64,000 bases of DNA from Sphingobacterium sp. UBA2700. GTDB taxonomy: Bacteria > Bacteroidota > Bacteroidia > Sphingobacteriales > Sphingobacteriaceae. Each line of letters opens with the position of its first letter. Position 1 is the stretch's first letter. The stretch is from NCBI GenBank assembly GCA_002354335.1, contig DELI01000005.1, positions 62,001 through 126,000 on the forward strand. Direction: 5' to 3'. Position numbers and translations under genes: made by a program. The notes beneath the pieces are model-generated. The model was given only the letters and a program-made list of their open reading frames with translations. It was not told where the DNA came from and did not search any database. This document shows, one piece after another, positions 1 through 8,597 of this stretch.

Positions 1-101
1 TCTATCTGAGAAGCTCGAACTTTAACAATTGCAAATTCAGCTGCAACAAAAAAACCATTAGCCAGCACTAAAAAAATAGTCCAAAAAATATCAATTGCCA
101 T
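1..101 (-). CDS. CNNM/HlyC-CorC family membrane protein, N-terminal fragment
   Basis: The gene runs off the left edge; only the first 33 codons, from an ATG at 101, are in the window. They encode one hydrophobic segment followed by residues reading [19 protein letters not shown], the typical start of the DUF21/CNNM transmembrane domain of hemolysin-type, CorC-like transporters. Known members are inner-membrane proteins with CBS domains, linked to Mg or other cation export. The start lies inside the end of the upstream pyrophosphatase gene (11-base overlap), so it is probably the last visible gene of the DedA-pyrophosphatase operon. Family is inferred from a short but characteristic stretch; the CBS and CorC_HlyC domains would be outside the window. 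Confidence 0.72.
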   Translation of the reverse strand, partial: MAIDIFWTIFLVLANGFFVAAEFAIVKVRASQI

Positions 102-714
102 TAGTTAGGTCTTTATTTCCGAATTGTGTTTTGTATAGTTCTAAACTCTCTAATATAACATTTTGAGCATCAGTTTGCCCAGAAATATTTTCAATTTTTA
201 TCGACTTGTTATCGATGGATTTATAGGTCTGAAAGAAATGGGTGATTTCTTTCATGCTATGAGGGGGAAGTTCTGAAAGATCATTCAGATAATTTAGGCT
301 TGCGTCATTCTTGGCGACAGCAATGATCTTGTCATCTTGCTCGCCAGAATCAAGCATACGCAAAACACCGATAACCTTCGCATCAATGAGCGAATACGGT
401 TCTAGGTCTTGCGAACATAACACTAAAATATCTAGGGGATCTTTATCACCACAATAGGTTTGTGGGATGAAACCATAATTAGTTGGATAGACTACCGAAG
501 CATTCAGTACTCTATCCAACTTTAATAGACCCGAGGTCTTATCAATTTCGTATTTCGCTCTAGAACCTTTACTTATTTCAATGACAGCAGTTACTACTTT
601 CGGAGCTTCATTGCCCGGAGAAACCTGATGCCAAGGATGTTGCTGAGCATTTGCAGAACTAATTCCGACAAACAGCAACAGTATTATGGTCCAGAGCCTA
701 TCGACGTCGTCCAT
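91..714 (-). CDS. Inorganic pyrophosphatase (family I) with export signal
   Basis: Family I soluble pyrophosphatase, hydrolysing PPi to two phosphates. The protein has 207 residues; all expected active-site positions can be found: E46, K54, E56, R68, Y80, the DKDPLD metal site (D90, D92, D95), a later D-x-K pair and a TYK near the end. Unusually, residues 1-23 form a signal peptide (charged start, [14 protein letters not shown] core, ANA cleavage site before QQHPW), so the enzyme should act in the periplasm or outside the cell. It is a tandem paralogue of the next gene upstream (8 bases away), which has the same core without the signal. ATG start at 714. Enzyme family is certain; export is a prediction. 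Confidence 0.9.
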   Translation of the reverse strand: MDDVDRLWTIILLLFVGISSANAQQHPWHQVSPGNEAPKVVTAVIEISKGSRAKYEIDKTSGLLKLDRVLNASVVYPTNYGFIPQTYCGDKDPLDILVLCSQDLEPYSLIDAKVIGVLRMLDSGEQDDKIIAVAKNDASLNYLNDLSELPPHSMKEITHFFQTYKSIDNKSIKIENISGQTDAQNVILESLELYKTQFGNKDLTNGN

Positions 715-722
715 ATTGATGG

Positions 723-1265
723 TTATTTGTTTCGAATCTCCTTATTGTACAATTCAACGCTTTCTAAAATAATGTTTTGCGCGTATGAACGTCCATATAA
801 GTTTTCAATCGTCACGTTTTTACCTTCAAGGGCTTTATAGTCCTGGAAGAAACGAACGATCTCTTTCATTGTATGTGGAGGAAGTTCTGATAAATCGTTG
901 ATGTAGTTAACCGACATATCGTGCTTTGCAACCGCAATAATTTTATCATCTTGCTCGCCATTGTCGATCATGTGCATAACACCGATCACTTTAGCCTCGA
1001 TTAAGCTCATCGGATAAACATCCACTGAACATAAAACAAGAATATCCAAAGGATCCTTATCATCACAGTATGTCTGTGGGATAAAGCCATAGTTGGCAGG
1101 ATACATTACGGAAGAAAATAGGACGCGGTCCAACTTGATTAATCCACTATCTTTGTCGATTTCGTATTTCGCTTTTGAACCTTTAGGAATTTCGATAATA
1201 GCATTCACGGAATTAGGCAAGTCTTCTCCGGGAGAAACTTGATGCCAAGGATGTTGTGTACTCAT
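723..1265 (-). CDS. ppa: Inorganic pyrophosphatase (family I), cytoplasmic
   Basis: Soluble family I pyrophosphatase of 180 residues, the usual length. It pulls biosynthetic reactions forward by removing PPi. The metal-binding block DDKDPLD (D69, D71, D74), the VLDR-type arginine, NYGF tyrosine and DYK lysine are all present. There is no signal peptide, so this is the housekeeping cytoplasmic copy. It lies 6 bases downstream of the DedA gene and 8 bases upstream of an exported paralogue; by eye the two mature proteins share well over half of their residues, pointing to a tandem duplication. Confidence 0.93.
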   Translation of the reverse strand: MSTQHPWHQVSPGEDLPNSVNAIIEIPKGSKAKYEIDKDSGLIKLDRVLFSSVMYPANYGFIPQTYCDDKDPLDILVLCSVDVYPMSLIEAKVIGVMHMIDNGEQDDKIIAVAKHDMSVNYINDLSELPPHTMKEIVRFFQDYKALEGKNVTIENLYGRSYAQNIILESVELYNKEIRNK

Positions 1266-1271
1266 TAAAAA

Positions 1272-1931
1272 TTACTGTTTGTTTATGTCGTCTTTCTTTG
1301 TTTTTCTATTTTTCAACCAACGCTTCAATAAAGCAATTACGATAGGCAAGAATGCAATAACAATCAATGCCACGATAATATACTCTACATAGTTGATAAT
1401 TTCTGGAAACTTAATACCCAAATAGTACCCTGTCAATGTCAATAATGACACCCATAAAAAGGCTCCAAACACATTGTAGAATACGAATTTGCGGAAGTTA
1501 AGTTGCACTACACCAGCAAATATGGGTGCAAATGTACGAATAATAGGGACAAATCGACCAATTATTAATGCTGTTCCGCCATATTTTTGAAAAAACTCCT
1601 CCGCCATGATGACGTATTTCCGTTTGAAAAGCAGGGAATCCTTTCGTTTAAACAGCATGGGACCCGTTCGATATCCAAACCAATATCCCGCAAAATTCCC
1701 GAGAATACCGGCGGAAAGAATACCAAAATAAAGCGTTACAATATCAACATCGATCTTATTCGCTGCACAGAACAGTCCAGCTAAGAAAAGTAAATAATCA
1801 CCAGGCAAAAAGAAACCGAAGAACAACCCGGTTTCCGCAAAAACAATAAGGCAGACGATGTAAAAACCACCGTGACTTAATAGATATTCAGCATCTAGCA
1901 ATTGTTGAAAAGACAACAAATATTCTTGCAT
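1272..1931 (-). CDS. DedA family membrane protein
   Basis: Integral inner-membrane protein of the DedA/VTT (SNARE-associated) family, 219 residues. The family motif around FAETGLFFGFFLPGD, the GNFAGYWFGYRTG segment and the GRFVPIIRTFAPIFAG loop with its essential arginines are visible, followed by C-terminal hydrophobic helices and a basic tail. DedA proteins are flippase-like carriers of undecaprenyl phosphate or phospholipids; the substrate of this one cannot be read from sequence. It is first in an operon with two pyrophosphatases and a CNNM-type protein. The pairing with pyrophosphatases is suggestive, since lipid carrier recycling and PPi release both belong to envelope synthesis, but no functional link is shown. 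Confidence 0.9.
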   Translation of the reverse strand: MQEYLLSFQQLLDAEYLLSHGGFYIVCLIVFAETGLFFGFFLPGDYLLFLAGLFCAANKIDVDIVTLYFGILSAGILGNFAGYWFGYRTGPMLFKRKDSLLFKRKYVIMAEEFFQKYGGTALIIGRFVPIIRTFAPIFAGVVQLNFRKFVFYNVFGAFLWVSLLTLTGYYLGIKFPEIINYVEYIIVALIVIAFLPIVIALLKRWLKNRKTKKDDINKQ

Positions 1932-2012
1932 AATATATTCAATAGTTCCTTCTAAACCTTAACCCAACTACAATAGTGAAAACACACTATCGGAACCGTT
2001 CAAGTCAAATTA

Positions 2013-2423
2013 TTATGGATTGGTAATCGACGAAATGGCCTCGCGGATATTCTCGGCGATAGACTCCATTACATCTTTTTCCAATGTCAGCTTCGGTCTT
2101 TCAAAATTCATGTCCTGCACATGATTCAACGGAATCAAGTGAATATGTGCATGCGCTACTTCAAGTCCTACAACAGCAACACCTACTTTTTTACATGGAA
2201 ATGCTTTTTTAATCCCTTGTGCTACGATTTTCGCAAATACCCACATACCCATATAGTCGTCATCTTCGATGTCGAATATATAATCAGTCTCCTTTTTCGG
2301 GATAACTAATACGTGACCTTCAGTTAGTGGATTTACATCTAAGAATGCTAAATAATCATTGCTTTCGGCTACTTTGTAGGCTGGCACCTCTCCAGCAACT
2401 ATCTTAGAAAATATTGTAGACAT
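2013..2423 (-). CDS. HIT family nucleotide-binding protein
   Basis: Histidine-triad protein of 136 residues, related to HINT/PKCI hydrolases that cleave nucleoside phosphoramidates or AMP-lysine. The triad HAHIHL is at residues 91-96 (H91, H93, H95), and the N-terminal IFSKIVAGEVPAYKV and HVLVIPK blocks are typical. It is probably cytoplasmic. It is separated from greA by 180 bases that hold the greA terminator, and a TATCTTTG site lies 27 bases ahead of the ATG, so it is likely a single-gene unit or the start of the DedA unit 81 bases downstream. The exact substrate is unknown. Confidence 0.9.
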   Translation of the reverse strand: MSTIFSKIVAGEVPAYKVAESNDYLAFLDVNPLTEGHVLVIPKKETDYIFDIEDDDYMGMWVFAKIVAQGIKKAFPCKKVGVAVVGLEVAHAHIHLIPLNHVQDMNFERPKLTLEKDVMESIAENIREAISSITNP

Positions 2424-2449
2424 AAACTAATTTGTTCAATCGTGAGAAA

Positions 2450-2457
2450 CAAAGATA
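2450..2457 (-). promoter_or_regulatory. Candidate -7 element for the HIT gene
   Basis: TATCTTTG on the minus strand matches the Bacteroidota -7 consensus TAnnTTTG. It would start transcription about 20 bases before the HIT start codon. No TTTG at the usual 19-20 base spacing was found upstream, so support is partial. Confidence 0.35.
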
Positions 2458-2520
2458 ATAAAATTCTACACATATGCACGTCCAAAGAAGGTATATTATC
2501 GGTCATATTTTAAGGGAATA

Positions 2521-2551
2521 GGCAAAAGAAAAGCCCCAATTTCTTGGGGCT
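2521..2551 (-). terminator. Intrinsic terminator of greA
   Basis: Perfect 8-bp stem (2532-2539 with 2544-2551, AGCCCCAA/TTGGGGCT) with a TTTC loop, followed on the minus strand by TTTCTTTT. It lies about 50 bases after the greA stop codon. Confidence 0.85.
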
Positions 2552-2603
2552 ATATAGGGTAAGGATGTGCGGTTATGGCATCCCGCACATAACCTAATAT
2601 CAC

Positions 2604-3077
2604 TTATCTACTAATCTCTAAGACTTCTAATTCCATCTGACCCGCCGGCACTGCAACTGAAGCTACATCACCAACTTGTAAGCCTAATAATCCTTGAGCA
2701 ATCGGCGACTTCACAGAGATTTTCCCTGCTTTCAAGTCCGCTTCCGTCTCAGAAACTAGTTGATAGGTCATTACTGCACCTGTCTTCTTATTCTTGATCT
2801 TTACAAAAGATAAAGCCAAAACTTTAGATGTGTCTAGATTAGACTCATCAATGATTCGTGCAGATGCTAACACCTCTTCTAACTTTGCAATTTTTGCCTC
2901 GTGAAGCCCTTGAGCCTCTTTCGCGGCATCATATTCTGCGTTCTCCGATAGATCGCCCTTATCTCTTGCCTCTGCAATAGCCTTTGCTATGTTTGCACGT
3001 CCTTCTGTTTTCAGGTATTGAAGCTCTTCTTTTAATTTAGTCAATCCTTCTTCAGTGTAATAAGTTACTTCTGCCAT
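2604..3077 (-). CDS. greA: Transcription elongation factor GreA
   Basis: 157 residues, the usual GreA length. The N-terminal coiled coil (about residues 10-75, with the conserved acidic tip region around GDLSENAEYDAAKE) inserts into the RNA polymerase secondary channel and stimulates cleavage of backtracked RNA. The C-terminal FKBP-like domain includes VSETEADLKAGKISVKSPI and QGLLGLQVGD. ATG start at 3077, single-gene unit ended by a clear terminator. Confidence 0.95.
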   Translation of the reverse strand: MAEVTYYTEEGLTKLKEELQYLKTEGRANIAKAIAEARDKGDLSENAEYDAAKEAQGLHEAKIAKLEEVLASARIIDESNLDTSKVLALSFVKIKNKKTGAVMTYQLVSETEADLKAGKISVKSPIAQGLLGLQVGDVASVAVPAGQMELEVLEISR

Positions 3078-3117
3078 AATATGAACCTTTTACGCGTTAC
3101 TATAATTTTAATTTATA

Positions 3118-3169
3118 AACAAAAAAAAAGAACAAGACCATACCATCCAGAGGGACAACATGGTCTTGT
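3118..3169 (-). terminator. Intrinsic terminator of the S9-kinase-regulator operon
   Basis: Perfect 10-bp stem ACAAGACCAT/ATGGTCTTGT (3132-3141 with 3160-3169) with an 18-base loop, followed on the minus strand by CTTTTTTTTT. It lies about 40 bases after the response regulator stop codon. Confidence 0.85.
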
Positions 3170-3210
3170 ACTTCTTACGAAGTTAAAAAATATTTTCTAA
3201 TAAAACAAAT

Positions 3211-3924
3211 TTACGAAGCGCCTTCTTCTTCCTCCTCTTCACTGATAAATCGGTATCCAAGACCTCTTACAGTTTGCAGATAATAAGGCTTATCCGGATT
3301 CGTCTCGATCTTCTTACGTAGGCGAACCACGTGCATATCCAAGGTGCGGGTGTTCACATTGGAACTGTAACCCCAAACAACTTCCATCAGCTCTTCACGA
3401 GTAATATCTTTCCCTTTATTTTGCAAGAAATGAAGCAAAATACGGTTCTCCAATATCGTAAGCTCAATCTTCTTACCATCTCTGATCAACGAATGCACAT
3501 TAGGATGATGCTCCGTGTCGCCGAAGTAATAGACTTCGTTTTGAACTTTCGGCACAAAGAAGCGCACTTTGTTCTCGATCATAGCCACCAATACATCCAT
3601 ATTGAACGGTTTGGTGATATAATCCGTCACACCGTAGCTATACGCGTCGATCTTATCAATATCCTGTGATTTTGCAGTCATCATGATAATGATGTTTTCA
3701 AATCCGGCTTTGCGGATTCCCTCGCAGACTTCGATCCCTTCTTTGCCAGGGAGCATCCAGTCGAGCAATACAATATCAGGAGACGATTCTAAGATCAACT
3801 TTTCAGCCTCCAAACCGTCGCTACATTGGATCACATTGTAGTTCTCAGTTTGAAGTCGATGGCTTACAAGAAAACGCAAATTATCGTCGTCCTCTACAAC
3901 TGCAATAGTTATTTCTTTGTTCAT
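3211..3924 (-). CDS. OmpR-family DNA-binding response regulator
   Basis: 237-residue response regulator. The receiver domain (about 1-120) carries the acidic pocket EDDD at 11-14, the phosphorylated aspartate D55 in VLLDWMLPG and lysine K105 in ITKPF. The C-terminal winged helix (about 130-230) includes TREELMEVVWG, DMHVVRLRKKIE and VRGLGYRF, typical of OmpR/PhoB. A short tail of six glutamates and GAS follows. It is 16 bases downstream of its presumed partner kinase and is the last gene of that operon. Targets are unknown. Confidence 0.94.
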   Translation of the reverse strand: MNKEITIAVVEDDDNLRFLVSHRLQTENYNVIQCSDGLEAEKLILESSPDIVLLDWMLPGKEGIEVCEGIRKAGFENIIIMMTAKSQDIDKIDAYSYGVTDYITKPFNMDVLVAMIENKVRFFVPKVQNEVYYFGDTEHHPNVHSLIRDGKKIELTILENRILLHFLQNKGKDITREELMEVVWGYSSNVNTRTLDMHVVRLRKKIETNPDKPYYLQTVRGLGYRFISEEEEEEGAS

Positions 3925-3940
3925 AGTTAAATACTAGGGT

Positions 3941-5599
3941 TTATCTTGGAAATATCAATGTAAATACGGTTCCTTCACCTTCAATGCTACTTACTTTAAT
4001 CTCTCCGCCCATAAATTCAGTAATTTCTTTACAAAATGCCAGTCCTAATCCTACACTGCCGCTTTGATTGAACTGGTTCTTAACTCTATAAAATTTCTTA
4101 AATATATTCCTAAGCTCGTTTTTATTAATTCCAATTCCCTTATCCGAAAACTGAATCACAAAATTCTTCTTATTTTGTTCTACACTAATATCTATAAATT
4201 TTCTTGAAACTTCGGAATATTTATAGGCATTATCAATCAAGTTTTGGAATACCGAATTTAACAAAATCGGATCGGTATACATACTGCTATCCACGTCGAT
4301 TTTGGAAGTTAAATTCAAATCTGGATATTTAATCTTCGTCGCTGCAAATATCTCCTCGCAAAAACTGTTCAAATCAACGTATTCTCCCTTAAATTTAAGC
4401 GATTTATTTTCTATCTGCGTGAAAGACAGTAGTTTATTCATCAAATTATTTAACTTATCCGCTTCCTGATCCAAGATCTTACCATACATATGTCGTTCCT
4501 GATCAGAAATCTTATCCGCACTTTTGATGTTGTTACCAGCAATCTTAATCACGCTAACAGGTGTCTTAAATTCGTGGGTCAGGTTGTTGATGAAATCATA
4601 TTGCAATTGAAACAACCTGCTATTGATCGCAATATTTCGATAAATCAAGTAAACAATTAATAGCAAAATCGCATACAGCAACGAAACGCCTAACACCACA
4701 GGAAAGAACTGTCTATTAATCTCTCCACGCAAGAACTGTTCCGATGAATCAAATTGTAGCTTATATTCTGATAATGCGCCCGCCAGCGGCATCTCTGTAC
4801 TGATAAAACCTTCCTCTTCAGTCAGGTTAGGATCAGCAATCGCCAAGACGCTTATTTTCTCATATAAACGTGGCTGAACGTTCTCAATCTTGATCTTTGC
4901 GGGGTTTATCTTGTAAACGAACAAATCCTGATCATAGGCAACATCGTTCGTCACGGTATCTTCCATCAACGTTTTATACGCTCGCAACGTACTCACACGA
5001 GGGATATTCAAATAAGTGACTTTTCCGGGCACTGTATTATAAAATATACGATAAATATCATTCTCGGTCAGCGAAGTCGAATCGTCCAACACGTCCAAAA
5101 AGTTCACCATCTTAATAGCCATATTGTTAAAATCGTCCGAAGTCGGTCGATTTTCCGTTTCATCTATCCGGTTCCGAAGCAATTTATGACCCTCGTCCAA
5201 TTTGAAAGAGTAAATCGACTGCGGGAAAATCAACAGGTTCTGAAAACGAACACCTCTAACGGCACTATTCTGATTGGTGAAAAGGACGTCGTAAAACACA
5301 ACCTCATCAACAAAAGGATTTTTTCGAAGTATCTTTTCAGCATAGGTAACAGCATGCACAGAATCTAGATAGCCCTGATAGTTAGAGACCTCCGAAATGC
5401 TATTGTTAAAGAAATTATTGAATGGTTTAAGGGTTGCATCGAAAACATCGACCTTGCGGTTATAAAATTCAGATTCGACGTAATTTGACATCATCACACG
5501 AGCCAAGAATACAGCGATGATGTAAAGAATGGTCAGGAAGGCCACAAAGGCAACCAACAAACCCAAATTTTTCCGGTATCTACTCGTTTTTTTGATCAT
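3941..5599 (-). CDS. Membrane sensor histidine kinase
   Basis: 552 residues. Two membrane helices (about 11-36 and 299-320) enclose a periplasmic sensor region of some 260 residues with no domain I recognise. A HisKA dimerisation domain follows with phospho-acceptor H342 in NLTHEFKTPVS, then an ATPase domain with the N box (FQNLIDNAYKYS), DKGIGI and GLGLAFC. It phosphorylates the OmpR-type regulator encoded 16 bases downstream. The gene starts 9 bases after the stop codon of an S9-like lipoprotein gene, so all three are probably one unit and the lipoprotein is a candidate accessory sensor. The signal is unknown. Confidence 0.93.
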   Translation of the reverse strand: MIKKTSRYRKNLGLLVAFVAFLTILYIIAVFLARVMMSNYVESEFYNRKVDVFDATLKPFNNFFNNSISEVSNYQGYLDSVHAVTYAEKILRKNPFVDEVVFYDVLFTNQNSAVRGVRFQNLLIFPQSIYSFKLDEGHKLLRNRIDETENRPTSDDFNNMAIKMVNFLDVLDDSTSLTENDIYRIFYNTVPGKVTYLNIPRVSTLRAYKTLMEDTVTNDVAYDQDLFVYKINPAKIKIENVQPRLYEKISVLAIADPNLTEEEGFISTEMPLAGALSEYKLQFDSSEQFLRGEINRQFFPVVLGVSLLYAILLLIVYLIYRNIAINSRLFQLQYDFINNLTHEFKTPVSVIKIAGNNIKSADKISDQERHMYGKILDQEADKLNNLMNKLLSFTQIENKSLKFKGEYVDLNSFCEEIFAATKIKYPDLNLTSKIDVDSSMYTDPILLNSVFQNLIDNAYKYSEVSRKFIDISVEQNKKNFVIQFSDKGIGINKNELRNIFKKFYRVKNQFNQSGSVGLGLAFCKEITEFMGGEIKVSSIEGEGTVFTLIFPR

Positions 5600-5607
5600 G
5601 CCGAAGG

Positions 5608-7491
5608 CTATTTCAAATTCTCAGCTAAAAAACGCTCTATCTCTTGGTAGTATTCAACGACATTTTCTTCGTTTCTAAAACGCTTACCTTCGTCTTTCTT
5701 AAAGATGTATCGCACAGGAACCTGGTTGCTTTTCAATTTGCTGACGAATTGATTCGCATCCGTAACGGATGTGTACTTATCTTTCCCTCCCTGGAAATAT
5801 AAAATCGGAATACGCACCTTGTCTGCATGGAAGATTGGCGAAATCGCCTGGAACAACTCCGATTCCTTCTCCGGATTTCCTATGATTCTATAATAAAGTT
5901 GCACATAATGCTTTAAATGCGGTGGGATTTCCCTGAAATAAGTAAATAAATTACTATAGCCGGAGGATGAAATAGCACAACGATACATTGGATTAAAAAC
6001 CGAAGCATACAATGCCGAGTAGCCTCCGAAGCCAGCGCCCATGATCGCGATCCTGTCCTTATCGGCTATTCCCTGATGAATCAACCAGGCAACACCATCC
6101 GATATATCCGATTGTATTTTTCCGCCCCATTCTTTGAAACCCGCGGCCCAAAACTCCTTGCCATAACCAATAGACCCTCTATAATTTACTTGGAACACTG
6201 CGTAGCCACGATTCGTCAGGAACTGAACCTCAGCATCAAATCCCCACTCATTGCGGCGATTGGGTCCATCATGAACGAGCACCACAACCGGGCAGTTCTT
6301 TTTTCCTGATTTTGGATAAGTAATGTACGCATGAATGGTTTTGTTATCCCGAGACTGGTAGCTCACCTCTTCCATCGCGTTGAGCGGCAAATCCTTAAGC
6401 TTCGGATTATCCTCCGAAAGCAATTTCAACTCCTTATTACTTCTATTGAAATAATAAAGCTCGCCAGGATGTACATCGCTATAGGCCCTTATGATAAAAC
6501 CATTCAATGAAGTATCATTATCAAAGAAATCAATCTCCATCTCCGGAAATTGAGACTTCAAATACTCATAAGCCTCTTTGAATGAAGGGTTGATCATCGA
6601 CTTCTTATTTCTATTGACAAATGAACTGGTATACAAAAGCTCTTGTAGATTACTCGAATACCCCTCCACATTCAAATCGGCTAATTTATCCTCATATAAA
6701 TTGCGTATTTCCTTCCCTTGCGATGCGTCAAATTCCACTAGAGACATCTTATCTCGCTGGTCGTTGGATAGCGCGTATATCAGCGACTTCGAACCCTTCA
6801 CAAAGCCCATCGGAATAAATGTAGTCTCGAAATCATTGCGCATCACCTCGCGGAAAGGCTCTGCCTCCGACGCTCGATAGAGAATAGACTCCTGCACGCT
6901 ATCACTAGTCAGTGCCAGACGAACCACACCATCCGGTGATCCGATCCAATTGACAACATTTCCCGGATTTTTATAAATCATCTCGCTAGGGCGACCATCC
7001 AGATGAACGCGGTACAAATCAAAAAGTGAGGAATCACGCTTGTTCATCCCTACGACCAAGCTTCCATTGTTGCTTCGCAGTGGACCAATCCAACGCAGCT
7101 TCACATCATCCGTTTCTACCAACGGATGTCGCTCCTCGGTGTGTACATTGATACGAAACAAACGCAAGCTATCGCTGATCGACTGCGTATTTGAAAAAAT
7201 TATCTGCTCATCATCTGCCCAAAAGAATCCTTGCACGTTAAGGCTGGACTGATAGGTAAGCTGTTTGGAAGAATCCGGCTGAATTAAATCAAGAACAAAA
7301 ATATTCTTACAATGATCGTGCACCCCTAAGTATGCAATCTTACTGCCGTCGGGCGACAGTCGGAAATTACTCTTGTCGGGTTTTACAAAGAAGTCCTCCA
7401 CAGGTATGATTTCATCGCGTTCATTTTTTGACTTACAGGATGCTGCAGCCAACAAAACACTCACAAGAAAAATCAAAATTCTAAAATTCAT
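5608..7491 (-). CDS. S9 prolyl-oligopeptidase-like lipoprotein, catalytically dead
   Basis: Resembles S9C dipeptidyl/acylaminoacyl peptidases: an N-terminal beta-propeller (about 35-370, with a DGSKIAYLG-type TolB-like blade) and a C-terminal alpha/beta hydrolase. The start is taken at the ATG at 7491 (627 residues), because the longer frame opens with TTG; the N-terminus then reads as a lipoprotein signal ending in LLAAASC. The nucleophile motif, normally GxSxGG, is GAGFGG with glycine at residue 487 (codon GGC at 6031-6033), and the catalytic histidine of the DEGH motif is lysine 603 (DEGKRF). Only D571 of the triad remains. The fold should persist, but hydrolysis is unlikely. It is first in an operon with a sensor kinase and regulator, which suggests a ligand-binding or sensing role (inference). 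Confidence 0.85.
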   Translation of the reverse strand: MNFRILIFLVSVLLAAASCKSKNERDEIIPVEDFFVKPDKSNFRLSPDGSKIAYLGVHDHCKNIFVLDLIQPDSSKQLTYQSSLNVQGFFWADDEQIIFSNTQSISDSLRLFRINVHTEERHPLVETDDVKLRWIGPLRSNNGSLVVGMNKRDSSLFDLYRVHLDGRPSEMIYKNPGNVVNWIGSPDGVVRLALTSDSVQESILYRASEAEPFREVMRNDFETTFIPMGFVKGSKSLIYALSNDQRDKMSLVEFDASQGKEIRNLYEDKLADLNVEGYSSNLQELLYTSSFVNRNKKSMINPSFKEAYEYLKSQFPEMEIDFFDNDTSLNGFIIRAYSDVHPGELYYFNRSNKELKLLSEDNPKLKDLPLNAMEEVSYQSRDNKTIHAYITYPKSGKKNCPVVVLVHDGPNRRNEWGFDAEVQFLTNRGYAVFQVNYRGSIGYGKEFWAAGFKEWGGKIQSDISDGVAWLIHQGIADKDRIAIMGAGFGGYSALYASVFNPMYRCAISSSGYSNLFTYFREIPPHLKHYVQLYYRIIGNPEKESELFQAISPIFHADKVRIPILYFQGGKDKYTSVTDANQFVSKLKSNQVPVRYIFKKDEGKRFRNEENVVEYYQEIERFLAENLK

Positions 7492-7587
7492 ATAATTAAC
7501 CAGCCTCTTTATCAAATATTAGAAAAAAATGTCGGAAAGTACGTTTTGCAACCTTATTTTTACAGCGCAAAACAACCCTACAGCATT

Positions 7588-7881
7588 ATGTTTTTATACA
7601 ATGTTTCTATTATTATCGAAGACTCTGTTCATCAGTCCTTACTTGATTGGATAAAACAACAACTATTAACTAACGGTGATCCAGCATTAAAATTGTTAAA
7701 AATGCTTTACTCTCCTCACGAAGGACAAACCTATTGTTTACAGATAGTGGTGGAGGATGAGCAGGCAATTGAAGACTTTAAAGCTGGACTTATTCAAATG
7801 CTACAGGAGCATATCGCAAGCCACTATCAAGATAAAGCTTTTATTTTCGATAGTGTGATGCAATACATCCCACAGCAGTAA
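7588..7881 (+). CDS. DUF4286 family protein
   Basis: 97 residues from the ATG at 7588; the longer frame opens with TTG at 7546 and its extra 14 residues do not fit the family. The protein begins MFLYNVSIIIEDSVHQSLLD and contains LLDSPHEG-like (LLKMLYSPHEGQTYC) and EHIASHYQDKAFIFDSVMQY blocks, which I recognise from the small Bacteroidota DUF4286 family. The compact alternating pattern suggests a cytoplasmic ferredoxin-like fold. Function is unknown. It converges on the DUF983 gene with only 4 bases between stop codons. Confidence 0.75.
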   Translation: MFLYNVSIIIEDSVHQSLLDWIKQQLLTNGDPALKLLKMLYSPHEGQTYCLQIVVEDEQAIEDFKAGLIQMLQEHIASHYQDKAFIFDSVMQYIPQQ

Positions 7882-7885
7882 GTTC

Positions 7886-8281
7886 TTAGAGCTTATTTTT
7901 AACTCCCGCGTATTTTGGGTTAAAAGATACCTTTGGCGATAAATAATGCAAAAGGACTAATCTGGAATAGCGGTAGTTAAAGGGCGCAAAAAGTACAATC
8001 GTCGTGAAAAGAACGATGATATAGGTCCAAGGCGATTCGCTCTTTGTCGCTAAGGCGGTTACCAAGGCCATGCATAGCACCTCTCCTACTGAAAAGGCAT
8101 AACTTACGTACATCGCTGCATAGAAATAACCCGGCTCAATCTCAAATTTGAATCCACAGTGCGGGCAATGCTCGTGCATTTTCTGCCTAGAAAGTCCATA
8201 TGCAGAGCCGGAGAACATCTTACCTGTTCTACAACGTGGACATTTCGATGAAAGTACTGCTTGAAATTTTGAAATAGACAT
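7886..8281 (-). CDS. DUF983 zinc-ribbon membrane protein
   Basis: 131 residues. The N-terminus holds two CxxC knuckles (CPRC at about 14 and CPHC at about 39), a zinc ribbon facing the cytoplasm, followed by two hydrophobic segments (about 55-77 and 85-103). This is the DUF983 layout, often found near respiratory oxidase genes in Bacteroidota and Alphaproteobacteria. Its start codon abuts the stop of the upstream 94-residue gene with no spacing, so the pair is probably translationally coupled. Function unknown. Confidence 0.85.
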   Translation of the reverse strand: MSISKFQAVLSSKCPRCRTGKMFSGSAYGLSRQKMHEHCPHCGFKFEIEPGYFYAAMYVSYAFSVGEVLCMALVTALATKSESPWTYIIVLFTTIVLFAPFNYRYSRLVLLHYLSPKVSFNPKYAGVKNKL

Positions 8282-8566
8282 CTATTCTTCCACTCCCTTT
8301 GCTACCGTAAAAGAATTGGAAGAACCGGTATGGCGGAATTTTTTATACCATAGCAATCCAACACCCGCCGCAATGAGAAAAGGCATTGCTAAAAGGAATA
8401 AGATTCCATCATTAAGCCCTTTGCCTTGGGTATTGCCGTCTTGCGTACTATTCTCTGCGTTGAGAGAACACATTGCACATTGAGCTGAAGCCGTAGTGCT
8501 ATAACCGACGCCAGAAAACGTCAGGAACAATACGAACAACAATCTAAAGGAATGTTTACGAATCAT
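8282..8566 (-). CDS. Small exported membrane protein with CAMC motif
   Basis: 94 residues: signal peptide (1-28, ending in TASA), a CAMC pair directly after it, a polar stretch rich in N, Q and G, and one transmembrane helix (about 53-74) with a short cytoplasmic tail. I recall similar small CAMC proteins beside DUF983 in Bacteroidota, but the family has no function I can name. The cysteine pair next to the signal cleavage site could bind metal or haem or be redox active; that is inference. It is directly upstream of and touching the DUF983 gene. Confidence 0.7.
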   Translation of the reverse strand: MIRKHSFRLLFVLFLTFSGVGYSTTASAQCAMCSLNAENSTQDGNTQGKGLNDGILFLLAMPFLIAAGVGLLWYKKFRHTGSSNSFTVAKGVEE

Positions 8567-8597
8567 GCTACAAAGTTAAGGATTTAATCTAACAATC

